DNA of 64,000 nucleotides from Promicromonospora panici (GTDB taxonomy: Bacteria; Actinomycetota; Actinomycetes; Actinomycetales; Cellulomonadaceae), in NCBI RefSeq assembly GCF_900608595.1, contig NZ_UWYY01000007.1, positions 124,001 to 188,000 on the forward strand, given 5' to 3'. Within the stretch, counting starts at the first letter, position 1, and every line of letters starts with the position of its first letter. Both the position numbers and the translations under genes were made by a program. The notes under the pieces are model-generated. The model saw only the letters and a list, made by a program, of their open reading frames with translations, did no database searches and was not told the DNA's origin. Shown piece after piece: positions 37,187 to 46,227 of this stretch.

Positions 37187-38596
37187 ATGAACATCACCAG
37201 AGTGGCGGCCCGTACGGCCGTGCTCGCCCTCACAGGCGGAGCACTCGCTGCCTGTGGGGTCGCTGCCGCAGATGACACCGTCATGGTGGCCGTCGGATAC
37301 CAGTCCAAGACCATCAACACCGTCACGGCCGGCACCCTGATGCGCGAGCTGGAGCTGCTCGAGAAGCATCTGGACGAGGCATCACAGATGACGGGAAAGA
37401 CCTACGAGATCAGCTGGCACGACTTCGCCTCGGGCCCTCCGCTCACGGCCGAGATGATCGCCGAAAAGGTCGACATCGGCTCCATGGGCGACTACCCGCT
37501 GTCGGTCAACGGGGCCAAGTCGGCGACGCTCGGAGCTGCCAAGACCCGGTGGGTCAGCGTCACCGGCTACAACCTGGACGGCGCGCTCAACCAGACCGTG
37601 GTCCCGAAGGACTCCGAGGCAACCACCCTGGAGGATCTGGAGGGCCAGGTCGTCTCGACGAGCCTCGGTTCGACTGCGCACGGCAACCTCGTCCGGGCTC
37701 TCGACGGCGCAGGCATGTCTCCCGAGGACATCGACATCCTCGGGCAGGACCCGCCCGTGGGCATGACCTCGCTGGAGTCGAAGCAGATTGCCGCGCTGGC
37801 GCAGTTCGTCCCGTTCCCGCAGAAGGCGGTCTTCGACGGCACCGCCAGGCTGCTGCACAACGGCACGACGGGAGTCCCCACGTTCCACGGGGTGGTGGCG
37901 AACGAGAAGTACATCGAGGAGAACCCGGAGGTCATGACGGCCTTCCTCGCAGCACAAAAGGAGGCGACCGAGTACCTGCAGGAGCATCCCGTCGAGGCCG
38001 CGGAGAAGGTCGCCGCCGCGACGGGGCTGCCTCCCGAGCTCGTCTACCTCTACAACGGTCCCAATGGTGCGGTCACCTTCGACCTGACCATCAAGCCGCA
38101 GCTGGTCGACGCCGTCGAGCAGGGCCTGCCGTTCCTGAAGAACCTCGGCTCGCTGGAGGAGCTCGACGTCGACGCGTTCGTCGACGAGGGCCCGCTCAAG
38201 GAGCTCTACGGCGCCGACTACGCGAAGGTGCAGGCCGAGACGGTGAACGCCTCGGCGATCACCGGCCACGACGAGGCCTGCGACCGTGCGGTCGATGACG
38301 CGGCGACCGCGTCGGAGGCCTGGCCGGCGGACAGCGCGACCACCAAGGTCGCAGCTACGCCCACGTGCCTGCTCATGCTGGTCGCCCAAGGTGGGGAGTA
38401 CCGCTCGCTGTACGTCCCGGACGCGGCGTCGGGAACGCGGATCTTCGGGCAGTTCGCAACGTGGGTGATGGATCCGGCCCTCGGCACGACCGAGGAGCTG
38501 CTTCCGTTCGCCACGGTCGGAGACGCCGAGGCCTATGCGGCGCAGCACCCAGGCGCCGAGGTGCTGGGGTACGACGAAGCCCTCGAGGGCGTGTGA
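37187..38596 (+). CDS. ABC importer substrate-binding lipoprotein with probable NosL-like C-terminal domain
   Basis: 469 aa. Signal peptide with lipobox LAACG (Cys23). Residues about 30-345 follow the SsuA/NrtA/TauA-type binding-protein fold for small anions (MIAEKVDIGSMGDYPLS, LEGQVVSTSLGSTAHGNL). The protein is about 130 residues longer than the family norm; the extra tail (about 365-469) contains YVPDAASGTRIFG and ends LPFATVGDAEAYAAQHPGAE-VLGYDEAL, which resembles the end of NosL-type metal chaperones. Two Cys (EACDRAV, PTCLLML) lie in the tail. This would be a fused sensor or metal/sulfur-binding domain outside the membrane. The fold call is firm, the NosL call tentative. Confidence 0.8.
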   Translation: MNITRVAARTAVLALTGGALAACGVAAADDTVMVAVGYQSKTINTVTAGTLMRELELLEKHLDEASQMTGKTYEISWHDFASGPPLTAEMIAEKVDIGSMGDYPLSVNGAKSATLGAAKTRWVSVTGYNLDGALNQTVVPKDSEATTLEDLEGQVVSTSLGSTAHGNLVRALDGAGMSPEDIDILGQDPPVGMTSLESKQIAALAQFVPFPQKAVFDGTARLLHNGTTGVPTFHGVVANEKYIEENPEVMTAFLAAQKEATEYLQEHPVEAAEKVAAATGLPPELVYLYNGPNGAVTFDLTIKPQLVDAVEQGLPFLKNLGSLEELDVDAFVDEGPLKELYGADYAKVQAETVNASAITGHDEACDRAVDDAATASEAWPADSATTKVAATPTCLLMLVAQGGEYRSLYVPDAASGTRIFGQFATWVMDPALGTTEELLPFATVGDAEAYAAQHPGAEVLGYDEALEGV

Positions 38597-39471
38597 GCGC
38601 GATGACCACCACAGAGGAGCGGGTGCTCCAGGCCGTCCCGGGTGCCGAAGCACCGCCGGTCGAGCGAGCACTTTCATCACCCGGGCGCGGCGGCCGCCTG
38701 GCCGCGGCGGCAGCCAGGTCGCTGCCGATCGTCCCGATCGTCGGTGCAGTGCTGGCCTGGCACCTGCTGACCACGTACGACGTGATCGCATGGCTTCGGT
38801 TCGACAAGGTCCCCGGACCACTGGATGTCTTCCACTCCCTGCGCGTGCAGTTCGAGACGGCCGAGTTCCGCCAGCATGTCGTCTCGAGCCTGGGCAGGAT
38901 CCTGTCCGGTTTCGCGCTCGCCAGCCTGGTGGGGGTCGTCGTGGGGATCGGGATCGGCCGGTCCAAGGTCGTCGCGGCCTTGCTACGCCCCTTGATCGAG
39001 ATCGCCCGCCCGATCCCCGCGATCGCGCTCGTACCCCTCGCGATCCTGCTGTTCCCCACCAGCGAGCAGGGCATCATCTTCATCACATTCTTCGCGGCCG
39101 TCTTTCCGGTCACGGTGGCCACCATGCACGCGATGAAGACGCTGCCCCTGGTCTGGATGGACGCGGCCTCGACCCTCGGCGCCAACAGGCGGCAGGTCCT
39201 CTTTCACATCGTGCTCCCGGGAGCGATGCCGGCAATCTTCTCCGGTCTGTCGGTGAGCATGGGGGTGGCCTGGATCTGCGTCGTCAGTGCCGAGATGATC
39301 TCCGGCCAGTTCGGCGTCGGCTACTGGACCTGGATGTCCTACTCGCTGCTCGACTACGCGGGCGTCGTCGCCGGGATGCTGACCATCGGAGCGCTGGGAT
39401 TCACCACATCCTGGCTGATCGAGCGCCTCGGTCGCCGAGTCAACCGCTGGCTGCCCGGGGAGGCACGATGA
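38593..39471 (+). CDS. ABC importer permease (SsuC/TauC-like)
   Basis: 292 aa, about six membrane helices with the EAA loop (DAASTLGANRRQVLFHIVLP, about 193-212) that docks onto the ATPase. Belongs to the nitrate/sulfonate/taurine permease family. GTG at 38593 overlaps the binding-protein stop (GTGA); ATG 38602 is an alternative start. A 45-residue N-terminal cytoplasmic extension precedes the first helix. Works with the ATPase that follows by ATGA overlap. Confidence 0.88.
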   Translation: MSAMTTTEERVLQAVPGAEAPPVERALSSPGRGGRLAAAAARSLPIVPIVGAVLAWHLLTTYDVIAWLRFDKVPGPLDVFHSLRVQFETAEFRQHVVSSLGRILSGFALASLVGVVVGIGIGRSKVVAALLRPLIEIARPIPAIALVPLAILLFPTSEQGIIFITFFAAVFPVTVATMHAMKTLPLVWMDAASTLGANRRQVLFHIVLPGAMPAIFSGLSVSMGVAWICVVSAEMISGQFGVGYWTWMSYSLLDYAGVVAGMLTIGALGFTTSWLIERLGRRVNRWLPGEAR

Positions 39472-40265
39472 GCTCGGCAGTTGTCGCTTCGACCGACGCC
39501 GGCGCGCCCGTCGAGCTCGACAAGATGCGGATCGACTACGCGGACGGGCCCGCCGCCCACCTCGATCTGAAGGTCTCACCCGGTGAGATAGTCATGCTCC
39601 TCGGCCCTTCGGGTTGCGGCAAGTCCACGATCCTGCGGGCTCTCGCGGGCTTGCAGCCGATCGCAGCAGGCGCCGCGAGGATCGACGGCCTGGTCCGTCT
39701 CGGTCCGGAAGCCCACTGCGCGATGGTGTTCCAAGAGGATGCACTGCTGCCGTGGCGCACGGCCCGGCGGAACGTCGAGTTCGCGCTGGCCCTGCGCGGG
39801 GTTCCGCGCCGCGAGCGCAAGCAGCTCGTGCTGGAGCTGCTGGACCAGGTGGGTCTGACGCCATTCGCGGATCACCTGCCCAAGCAGCTCTCCGGCGGCA
39901 TGCGCCAGCGAGTACAGCTCGCGCGAACTCTTGCCGCAGAGCCGCGAGTGCTGCTCATGGACGAACCGTTCGGCGCCCTTGATGCCCAGACGCGGCTCGA
40001 CATGCAAGAGCTCCTGATCTCTGTCTGGCGGCAGCGACGCACCACCATCCTCTTCGTGACGCACGACGTCGACGAAGCCCTGCTCCTCGCGGATCGCGTC
40101 GTCGTGCTGACACCGCGCCCGGCGCGGATCGCGCGGATCGTCGCCGTAGCCCACCCCCGAGATCCCGACGCCCAGCTGCAACCCGAGTTCGGACTGCAGG
40201 GCAAGGAGATCCTCGCGCTGCTCGGCCATGGGCAGCTCCCTCCCACCGAAGACCGGAAGGACTGA
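39468..40265 (+). CDS. ABC importer ATP-binding protein (SsuB/TauB-like)
   Basis: 265 aa. Walker A GPSGCGKST (about 46-54), Q-loop MVFQEDALLPWRTARRNVEF, signature LSGGMRQRVQLARTL (about 142-156), Walker B VLLMDEPFGALD and switch His in FVTHDVDEALLLAD. These motifs, especially the DALLPW Q-loop, are those of nitrate/sulfonate/taurine importers. It energises the permease encoded just upstream; the ferredoxin gene starts 3 nt after its stop. Confidence 0.92.
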   Translation: MSSAVVASTDAGAPVELDKMRIDYADGPAAHLDLKVSPGEIVMLLGPSGCGKSTILRALAGLQPIAAGAARIDGLVRLGPEAHCAMVFQEDALLPWRTARRNVEFALALRGVPRRERKQLVLELLDQVGLTPFADHLPKQLSGGMRQRVQLARTLAAEPRVLLMDEPFGALDAQTRLDMQELLISVWRQRRTTILFVTHDVDEALLLADRVVVLTPRPARIARIVAVAHPRDPDAQLQPEFGLQGKEILALLGHGQLPPTEDRKD

Positions 40266-40268
40266 GAC

Positions 40269-40607
40269 ATGACCTACGTCATCGGAGCCCCGTGCATCGA
40301 CGTCATGGACCGCGCCTGTGTTGACGAGTGCCCCGTGGACTGCATCTACGTCGGGGAGCGCAGCGCGTACATCAACCCCGACGAGTGCATCGACTGCAGT
40401 GCCTGCGAACCCGTGTGCCCGGCCGAGGCGATATTCCACGCGGATGACGCGCTGGAGGAGGATCACGCATTCGTCGACGACAACGCCCGCTTCTTCACCG
40501 ACGTCCTGCCCGGGCGCTCGTCGCCGGTGGGCAACCCCGGTGGGGCCGCGGACCACGGTGACGTCGGGGTGGACACCCCCTTCGTGGCTGGGACACCTAC
40601 TCGATGA
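40269..40607 (+). CDS. 7Fe ferredoxin (FdxA-like)
   Basis: 112 aa. [17 protein letters not shown] is the C-x7-C-x3-CP pattern of a 3Fe-4S/4Fe-4S site and [12 protein letters not shown] the second 4Fe-4S site, as in mycobacterial FdxA. A roughly 40-residue tail rich in Gly/Pro follows. It overlaps korA (ATGA), so it is the likely electron acceptor of the KorAB oxidoreductase and could carry electrons to the AprAB-like enzyme. Confidence 0.88.
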   Translation: MTYVIGAPCIDVMDRACVDECPVDCIYVGERSAYINPDECIDCSACEPVCPAEAIFHADDALEEDHAFVDDNARFFTDVLPGRSSPVGNPGGAADHGDVGVDTPFVAGTPTR

Positions 40608-42457
40608 ACACCGAGCAGATCGACCGAATCGTCGTCCGGTTCGCTGGCGACTCCGGCGATGGCATGCAGCTGGTCGGGGATCGCTTCACCGGGCAGGCGG
40701 CCGCGTTCGGCAACGACCTGGCGACCTTCCCCAGCTATCCAGCGGAGATCAGGGCGCCGCAGGGCACCGTGCACGGCGTCTCTTCGTTCCAGGTCCACTT
40801 CGCCAGCAGCGACATCCTCACCCCCGGTGACGCTCCCGACGTGCTCGTCGCGATGAACCCCGCGGCGCTCCGGGCCAATGCCTCCGACGTCTCGGTCGGC
40901 GGTGTCGTGATCGTCGATCCCGACGAGTTCACCAAGCGCAACCTTGCCAAGGCCGGATACGCGTCGGATCCCCTCAGCGACGGGTCCCTGGCCCACCTCA
41001 CCGTCCACCAGGTCACGATGGGCGCCCTGACCCTCGGAACTGTCAGCGAGCTCGGCCTTGGGCGCAAGGAAGCACTGCGGTGCCGGAACCTCTTCGCACT
41101 GGGGATCCTGTCCTGGATGTATGGGCGGCCGACCGAGGTGGTGGAGGACTACCTCCGAGAGAAGTTCGCGAAGAAGCCGTTGGTGGCGGAGGCGAACATC
41201 CTCGCCTTCCGTGCCGGCTGGAACTTCGGCGAGACGACGGAGATGTTCGCCGTCAGGTACGAAGTGCCGGCCGCGGCCCTTGCCGAGGGGACCTACCGCC
41301 ACGTGAGCGGCAACGCGGCACTCGCACTGGGCATCGTCGCTGCGGGATGGGTGTCGGGAATGAAGGTGGTACTGGGTACCTACCCGATCACTCCGGCCTC
41401 CGACATCCTGCACGAACTGGCAAAGCACAAGAACTTCCCGGTGCTCACCATCCAGGCCGAGGACGAGATCTCCGCGGTCGGAGCTGCCCTCGGGGCTTCC
41501 TTCGGCGGAGCGCTCGGCGTCACCACGACCTCCGGTCCGGGCCTCGCCCTCAAGTCGGAGACCATCGGCCTGGCGGTGATGGCCGAGCTCCCGCTGCTCG
41601 TCGTCGACGTGCAGCGCGGTGGGCCCTCGACCGGCCTGCCCACGAAGACGGAGCAGGCCGACCTGCTCCAGGCGATGTTCGGGCGGCACGGCGAGTCACC
41701 GGTCGCGGTCGTCGCACCCAGCACGCCTGCAGACTGCTTCGACGCCGCCCTCGAGGCAGCCCGGATCGCTGTCACCTATCGGACCCCCGTGATCCTCCTG
41801 TCGGACGGAGCCCTGGCCAACGGCGCAGAGCCGTGGCGACTTCCGGTGCTCAACGAGCTGCCGGACATCCGTCCTGACTTCTCCACGGAACCAAACGCGC
41901 CGGACGGGAGCGGGACCCACTGGCCCTACGTCCGGGACGACGAGACGCTGGCCCGTGCCTGGGCGGTCCCGGGCACCCCAGGACTGCAGCACCGCATCGG
42001 TGGTCTGGAGAAGGCTGCCGACACCGGGGCCATCTCCTACGACCCGGCCAACCACGAGCACATGGTGCGGCTGCGCCAGCAGAAGATCGCCGGCATCAGC
42101 GTCGCGGACCTCGACGTCCACGATCCCTCCCCGGCGACCACTCAGACGCTGATCCTCGGTTGGGGCTCCACCTATGGCCCCATCCAGGAGGCGTGCCGTC
42201 GGCTCGCAGCGCGGGGAGTCCCCGTTGCCCATGCCCACCTGCGGCACCTCAACCCGATGCCGGCCAACCTCGACGAGGTCATCGCCCGGTACGAGCGCGT
42301 CATCGTCCCCGAGATGAACCTCGGCCAGATGGCGCTCCTGCTCCGCGGACGTGGTGCCACCAACCTCATCAGTCACACCCAGGTCACCGGCCAGCCATTC
42401 AAGGCGGGCGACCTCGAAGTGGCGTTCCTCGCACACATGGAAGGAGCCGCGGCATGA
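40604..42457 (+). CDS. korA: 2-oxoacid:ferredoxin oxidoreductase, fused gamma-alpha subunit
   Basis: 617 aa. Residues 1-190 are the gamma domain ([20 protein letters not shown], about 14-33), followed by the alpha domain with [17 protein letters not shown] (about 264-280) and [12 protein letters not shown]. Layout and length match actinobacterial KorA of 2-oxoglutarate:ferredoxin oxidoreductase, although the acid used cannot be told from sequence. It oxidatively decarboxylates a 2-oxoacid to an acyl-CoA and reduces ferredoxin. Coupled to both neighbours by ATGA overlaps. Having this pair inside a GntR-controlled uptake operon is unusual; it suggests a dedicated low-potential electron supply. 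Confidence 0.88.
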   Translation: MNTEQIDRIVVRFAGDSGDGMQLVGDRFTGQAAAFGNDLATFPSYPAEIRAPQGTVHGVSSFQVHFASSDILTPGDAPDVLVAMNPAALRANASDVSVGGVVIVDPDEFTKRNLAKAGYASDPLSDGSLAHLTVHQVTMGALTLGTVSELGLGRKEALRCRNLFALGILSWMYGRPTEVVEDYLREKFAKKPLVAEANILAFRAGWNFGETTEMFAVRYEVPAAALAEGTYRHVSGNAALALGIVAAGWVSGMKVVLGTYPITPASDILHELAKHKNFPVLTIQAEDEISAVGAALGASFGGALGVTTTSGPGLALKSETIGLAVMAELPLLVVDVQRGGPSTGLPTKTEQADLLQAMFGRHGESPVAVVAPSTPADCFDAALEAARIAVTYRTPVILLSDGALANGAEPWRLPVLNELPDIRPDFSTEPNAPDGSGTHWPYVRDDETLARAWAVPGTPGLQHRIGGLEKAADTGAISYDPANHEHMVRLRQQKIAGISVADLDVHDPSPATTQTLILGWGSTYGPIQEACRRLAARGVPVAHAHLRHLNPMPANLDEVIARYERVIVPEMNLGQMALLLRGRGATNLISHTQVTGQPFKAGDLEVAFLAHMEGAAA

Positions 42458-43566
42458 CCGCGCTCGACGTACCAGCCCAGGTCGAGGGGGAGCAGGGGCC
42501 GGTCTCGGGACTCGCGTTGGTGCCCCGCGGACCGCAGGAACAGAAGCCCGCGGACTACCGGTCCGACCAGGAGGTGCGCTGGTGCCCGGGTTGCGGCGAC
42601 TACATCATCCTCAGCACGGTGCAGTCGATGCTTCCGGCTCTCGGCCTGCAGAAGGAGAACCTGGTCTTCGTCTCGGGCATCGGGTGCTCCTCCCGGTTCC
42701 CCTACTACCTCGACACCTACGGGATGCACTCCATCCACGGCCGCGCGCCCGCGATCGCGACCGGGCTGGCTGTCGCCCGCCCTGATCTCTCCGTCTGGGT
42801 CATCACCGGCGACGGGGACGCGCTGTCGATCGGCGGCAACCACCTGATCCACGCGCTACGTCGGAACGTCAACATCACCATCCTGCTCTTCAACAACCGT
42901 GTGTACGGCCTCACCAAGGGCCAGTACTCGCCGACCAGCAACCAGGGCATGGTGACCAAGTCGAGTCCCCTCGGGGCGCCGGATGCGCCCTTCAACCCGG
43001 TCTCGCTGGCACTGGGGGCCGAGGCATCCTTCGTCGCCCGTGCTCTCGACTCCGATCGAAAGGGTCTCGCCGAGGTCCTCGTCCAAGCAGCCGAGCATCG
43101 CGGGGCTGCCCTGGTCGAGATCTACCAGAACTGCCCCATCTTCAACAACGGCGCCTTCGACATCCTGAAGGCGCCCGGGAGCGAACGCCACCTCGTCAAG
43201 CTCACGCCGGGGGAGCCCGTCGGTCTCGGCGAGCTGGACGACCAGGGGCGGCATTCCCACCTGGTCGTGCGGGAGGGTGGCCGCCTACGCGTCGCCACCC
43301 GGAGCGAGGCAGATCCCGGCCAGGTGCTGATCCACGACCCGGGGGACCCTGACCCGACCACGGCCTTCGCCCTCTCACGGCTCTCCGCCCAGGATCTGTC
43401 GCATGTCGTCACGGGCGTCTTCCGGGCGGTGTCGCGCCCCGCCTACGACGACGACGTCCGTCGCCAGGGCGAGAACGCGAGCAAGGCCAGCCCTCCAGAC
43501 CTGGAGGACCTCATCTTCGACGGAGACGTGTGGAGCGTCCCTAGCCCCAGAGGAGCCCGCGCATGA
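42454..43566 (+). CDS. korB: 2-oxoacid:ferredoxin oxidoreductase, beta subunit
   Basis: 370 aa. Fe-S ligands in WCPGCGDY (about 46-53) and GIGCSSRFPYY (about 78-88), TPP-binding GDGDALSIGGNHLIHALRRN (about 117-136) with LLFNNRVYGLTKGQ, and a late Cys in YQNCPIFNNG. These define the beta subunit that binds thiamine pyrophosphate and one [4Fe-4S] cluster. The start overlaps the korA stop (ATGA) and the stop overlaps mrp. Partner of KorA. Confidence 0.92.
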   Translation: MTALDVPAQVEGEQGPVSGLALVPRGPQEQKPADYRSDQEVRWCPGCGDYIILSTVQSMLPALGLQKENLVFVSGIGCSSRFPYYLDTYGMHSIHGRAPAIATGLAVARPDLSVWVITGDGDALSIGGNHLIHALRRNVNITILLFNNRVYGLTKGQYSPTSNQGMVTKSSPLGAPDAPFNPVSLALGAEASFVARALDSDRKGLAEVLVQAAEHRGAALVEIYQNCPIFNNGAFDILKAPGSERHLVKLTPGEPVGLGELDDQGRHSHLVVREGGRLRVATRSEADPGQVLIHDPGDPDPTTAFALSRLSAQDLSHVVTGVFRAVSRPAYDDDVRRQGENASKASPPDLEDLIFDGDVWSVPSPRGARA

Positions 43567-44741
43567 CCATGACCGAAGTGATCCCGATCGCCGGCGACGT
43601 TCAGGCAGCCCTGGCAACCGTGCTCGATCCGGAAATAGGCCGGCCCATCACCGAGCTCGGGATGGTTCACGACGTGACGATCGTCGGCGGTGACGTCACC
43701 GTCACGGTCGTCCTCACGGTCGCCGGCTGTCCGATGAAGGACCGCATCACGCGCGAGGTGACTGCTGCCGTCCAGGTACTTCAAGGGGTCGAAGCGGTGC
43801 ACGTCGAGCTCGGTGTGATGTCGGAGCAGCAGCGCGGTGACCTCCGCCAGCTCCTCCGCGGGGAAGCAGCGGAGCCGATCGTCCCCTTCGCCGCCGCCGA
43901 CTCGACCACCAAGGTCTACTGCATCGCCTCGGCCAAGGGTGGCGTGGGCAAATCCAGTGTCACAGCCAACATCGCCGCCGAGCTCGCCCGGCGCGGACTC
44001 CGCGTCGGGGTGGTCGACGCCGACATCTACGGCCACAGCATTCCGCGCGCGCTGGGGACGACGGCGGCCCCGACCCAGGTCGACCGCATGCTGATGCCGC
44101 CGATGGGCCACGGTGTGAAGGTCATCTCGATGGGGATGTTCACCGAAGGAAACGCGCCCGTCATGTGGCGCGGGCCGATGCTCCACCGTGCCCTGCAGCA
44201 GTTCTTCGTCGATGTCTACTGGGGCGACCTGGACGTCCTGCTCATCGACATGCCGCCCGGGACCGGTGACATCACCATCTCGCTGGCACAGCTCCTGCCT
44301 CGCGCCGAGTACCTCGTCATCACCACGCCACACCTGGCCGCGGCCGAGGTGGCGGAGCGGGCCGGCACCGTCGCGAAGGAGACCAAGCAGCGCGTCCTCG
44401 GGGTCGTCGAGAACATGGCCTGGGCCGAGCTCCCCGACGGTCGGCGGTGGACCCCCTTCGGCGAAGGCGGAGGCGCCGCCGTGGCGGCGACCCTGACACG
44501 AGAGCTCGGCTACGTCGTTCCACTCGTCGGCCAGGTGCCCATCGAGCCGGGCATCGGCACGGGAGGCGACCAGGGTGTCCCGGTGGTGCTCGAGGATGCC
44601 GGGCCGACCCCTGCCTCGGAGGCGCTGCGGGCCATCGGCGGCTGGCTCGCGAGCCAGGTCGAGAGGCCTCTGCGCTCGCTGCCGATCATCGGAAGTGCCA
44701 CCGGGGGCTGCTGCTCGTCAGGCGGGTGCAGCACCTGCTGA
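43563..44741 (+). CDS. Mrp/ApbC-type Fe-S cluster carrier P-loop ATPase
   Basis: 392 aa. An N-terminal MIP18/DUF59 domain (about 10-90) followed by the Mrp ATPase with deviant Walker A ASAKGGVGKSSVTANIA (about 121-137), DADIYGHSIPRALG and LLIDMPPGTGD. The internal CxxC of many Mrp proteins is absent (ENMAWAELPDGR instead), but the C-terminus ends GGCCSSGGCSTC, offering four Cys for cluster binding. It carries or inserts Fe-S clusters. Last gene of the operon, ATGA-coupled to korB; its cotranscription suggests it matures the ferredoxins, KorB or the AprAB-like complex. Confidence 0.88.
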   Translation: MTMTEVIPIAGDVQAALATVLDPEIGRPITELGMVHDVTIVGGDVTVTVVLTVAGCPMKDRITREVTAAVQVLQGVEAVHVELGVMSEQQRGDLRQLLRGEAAEPIVPFAAADSTTKVYCIASAKGGVGKSSVTANIAAELARRGLRVGVVDADIYGHSIPRALGTTAAPTQVDRMLMPPMGHGVKVISMGMFTEGNAPVMWRGPMLHRALQQFFVDVYWGDLDVLLIDMPPGTGDITISLAQLLPRAEYLVITTPHLAAAEVAERAGTVAKETKQRVLGVVENMAWAELPDGRRWTPFGEGGGAAVAATLTRELGYVVPLVGQVPIEPGIGTGGDQGVPVVLEDAGPTPASEALRAIGGWLASQVERPLRSLPIIGSATGGCCSSGGCSTC

Positions 44742-44766
44742 ACAACCGTCCTTGAGTTGGCCCGCC

Positions 44767-44829
44767 CGTCAAGACGAGGCTCCCGCCCGACAACCAGCCG
44801 AGCGGGAGCCGCACACTGCCCCCTTGACG
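44767..44829. terminator. Terminator of the large operon, shared with the convergent kinase gene
   Basis: Perfect 9-bp stem GGCTCCCGC/GCGGGAGCC (44778-44810) nested inside a 7-bp stem CGTCAAG/CTTGACG (44767-44829). It sits between the convergent mrp (+) and kinase (-) stops, so it can end transcripts from both sides. Confidence 0.75.
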
Positions 44830-44844
44830 ACAGGCACCTACATA

Positions 44845-45963
44845 TCAGTCGAGCAGCCAGGTCGGGTTGCGGAGGTAGGACTCCGCCACGGCGAGCGTCC
44901 CCGGTACCTGCGCGGACCAGAGGTCGGGCGGCAGGGCGTCCTCGCGGTGGGTTGTCGTCCAGCCGAGCATCTGCAGGCGGCGCACCATCGACAGGGCGCA
45001 CCCCAGCTCGACGGCTTCCCGCGCCGGCGGCCGCACCGAGGTGTAGCCCGCCAGCCACTCCAGGGCCATCGTGGGCGCCTCCGGTGTGTGCTCCAGGAAG
45101 CTCAGCGCGGCCGCGAAGTCGTACTGGAACCACGTGTGGCCGCAGTCGTCGAAGTCGATGACGGTGAGGCGGTCTCCGCTGATCATGATGTTCGACGGCC
45201 GCAGGTCCGCGTGCACCAGACCCCAGGCCGCCGGGTCGCGCGGTGCCTGCCTGACGACCGCGAGCGCCGCGGCCTGGGCCCGCACCAGGAGCTCGCGCTC
45301 GGCGCCGCCCTCGACCGCGTCCTCCCAGCGTCCCCAGCGCGCCGTCGGCCCGAGCATGTCTGGGACGTCCCATGAGTGCCGGGCGAACCCCGCCGGCGGG
45401 GTCCACCGGAGCGCGTGCTCGTGCAGCCGGGCATTGATCGCGCCGATCTCGCGGTAGTACGAGGTCGGCTCGGCGGCGTCGGGACCGGCGTCGGCGTCGC
45501 CGAAGAGGTCCTCGAGGATCTGCCCCGCGACGTAGCCGTAGGCGACACACCACCAGTCCGTGCCCGCCTCGTCGGCGAGCGCCGCACAGAACGTGCCGTT
45601 CCCGGTCCGGAGAGCGGCGGGCACCTGGCAGACGCCGTCGGCGGCGAGCGCGGCCACCCAGGCGACCTCGGACTCGAACGCGTCGGCCCCGGCCAGGTAG
45701 CCGGGCCGGGCGACCCGTACGACGGCGGCGGGGGCTTCGTCGACGCTCACGAGGAATGTCGCGTTCTCCGAGACCGTGATGAGGCGCATCGTGACGTTGC
45801 CGCCGGAGGCCGGCCCGAACCGCCAGGAGGCGGCGACGCCGTCGCGGAGCCAGCCGGGCGCCGGGTCCCCGGGGACCAGGGCGTCGAACGCGGCGAGCGA
45901 CGCCGACGGCGGGGCGGGCGGCTGCGGACCGGACGTGGACCGTGCCGCGGCGGTGCTGGGCAT
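44845..45963 (-). CDS. APH-fold small-molecule kinase, probably ethanolamine/amino-alcohol kinase
   Basis: 372 aa. Aminoglycoside phosphotransferase/choline kinase fold: catalytic loop VHADLRPSNIM (about 251-261) and metal-binding VIDFDDCGHTW (about 268-278). Divergent from a class III PLP enzyme and an ethanolamine-type permease; the same trio in animals and bacteria pairs kinases of this fold (hydroxylysine kinase group) with PLP phospho-lyases. The most likely reaction here is ATP-dependent phosphorylation of ethanolamine (or 1-amino-2-propanol). Antibiotic resistance is a less likely alternative. ATG at 45963. Confidence 0.8.
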   Translation of the reverse strand: MPSTAAARSTSGPQPPAPPSASLAAFDALVPGDPAPGWLRDGVAASWRFGPASGGNVTMRLITVSENATFLVSVDEAPAAVVRVARPGYLAGADAFESEVAWVAALAADGVCQVPAALRTGNGTFCAALADEAGTDWWCVAYGYVAGQILEDLFGDADAGPDAAEPTSYYREIGAINARLHEHALRWTPPAGFARHSWDVPDMLGPTARWGRWEDAVEGGAERELLVRAQAAALAVVRQAPRDPAAWGLVHADLRPSNIMISGDRLTVIDFDDCGHTWFQYDFAAALSFLEHTPEAPTMALEWLAGYTSVRPPAREAVELGCALSMVRRLQMLGWTTTHREDALPPDLWSAQVPGTLAVAESYLRNPTWLLD

Positions 45964-46227
45964 GTTGACGCTCCTCGGTGCAGGTCAGTGCGCGGAGCGG
46001 AGGCGGGCGGCCGCTGCCATGGTGCGCCGCCGTCCGCGGGCACACAAGGGGCGCAACGGGAAATTCACGCAAGTCACCGGCGCGAAATAACTCGGGGCGG
46101 CAGAGGGCCGAACGGTTACCCGACCGTCATCCCCAGGCTGTGCCGGCGGATACACGCCGCCTTCAGGCTGGGACCGTCCCGCGGACGGCCGGGCGGCCGT
46201 GGATCCCACCCGGGACCGAGGTGGGAC

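Noticed and set aside
44845..45963. Aminoglycoside resistance phosphotransferase.
   Set aside because: The fold fits, but the neighbouring PLP enzyme and ethanolamine-type permease point to metabolic amino-alcohol phosphorylation.
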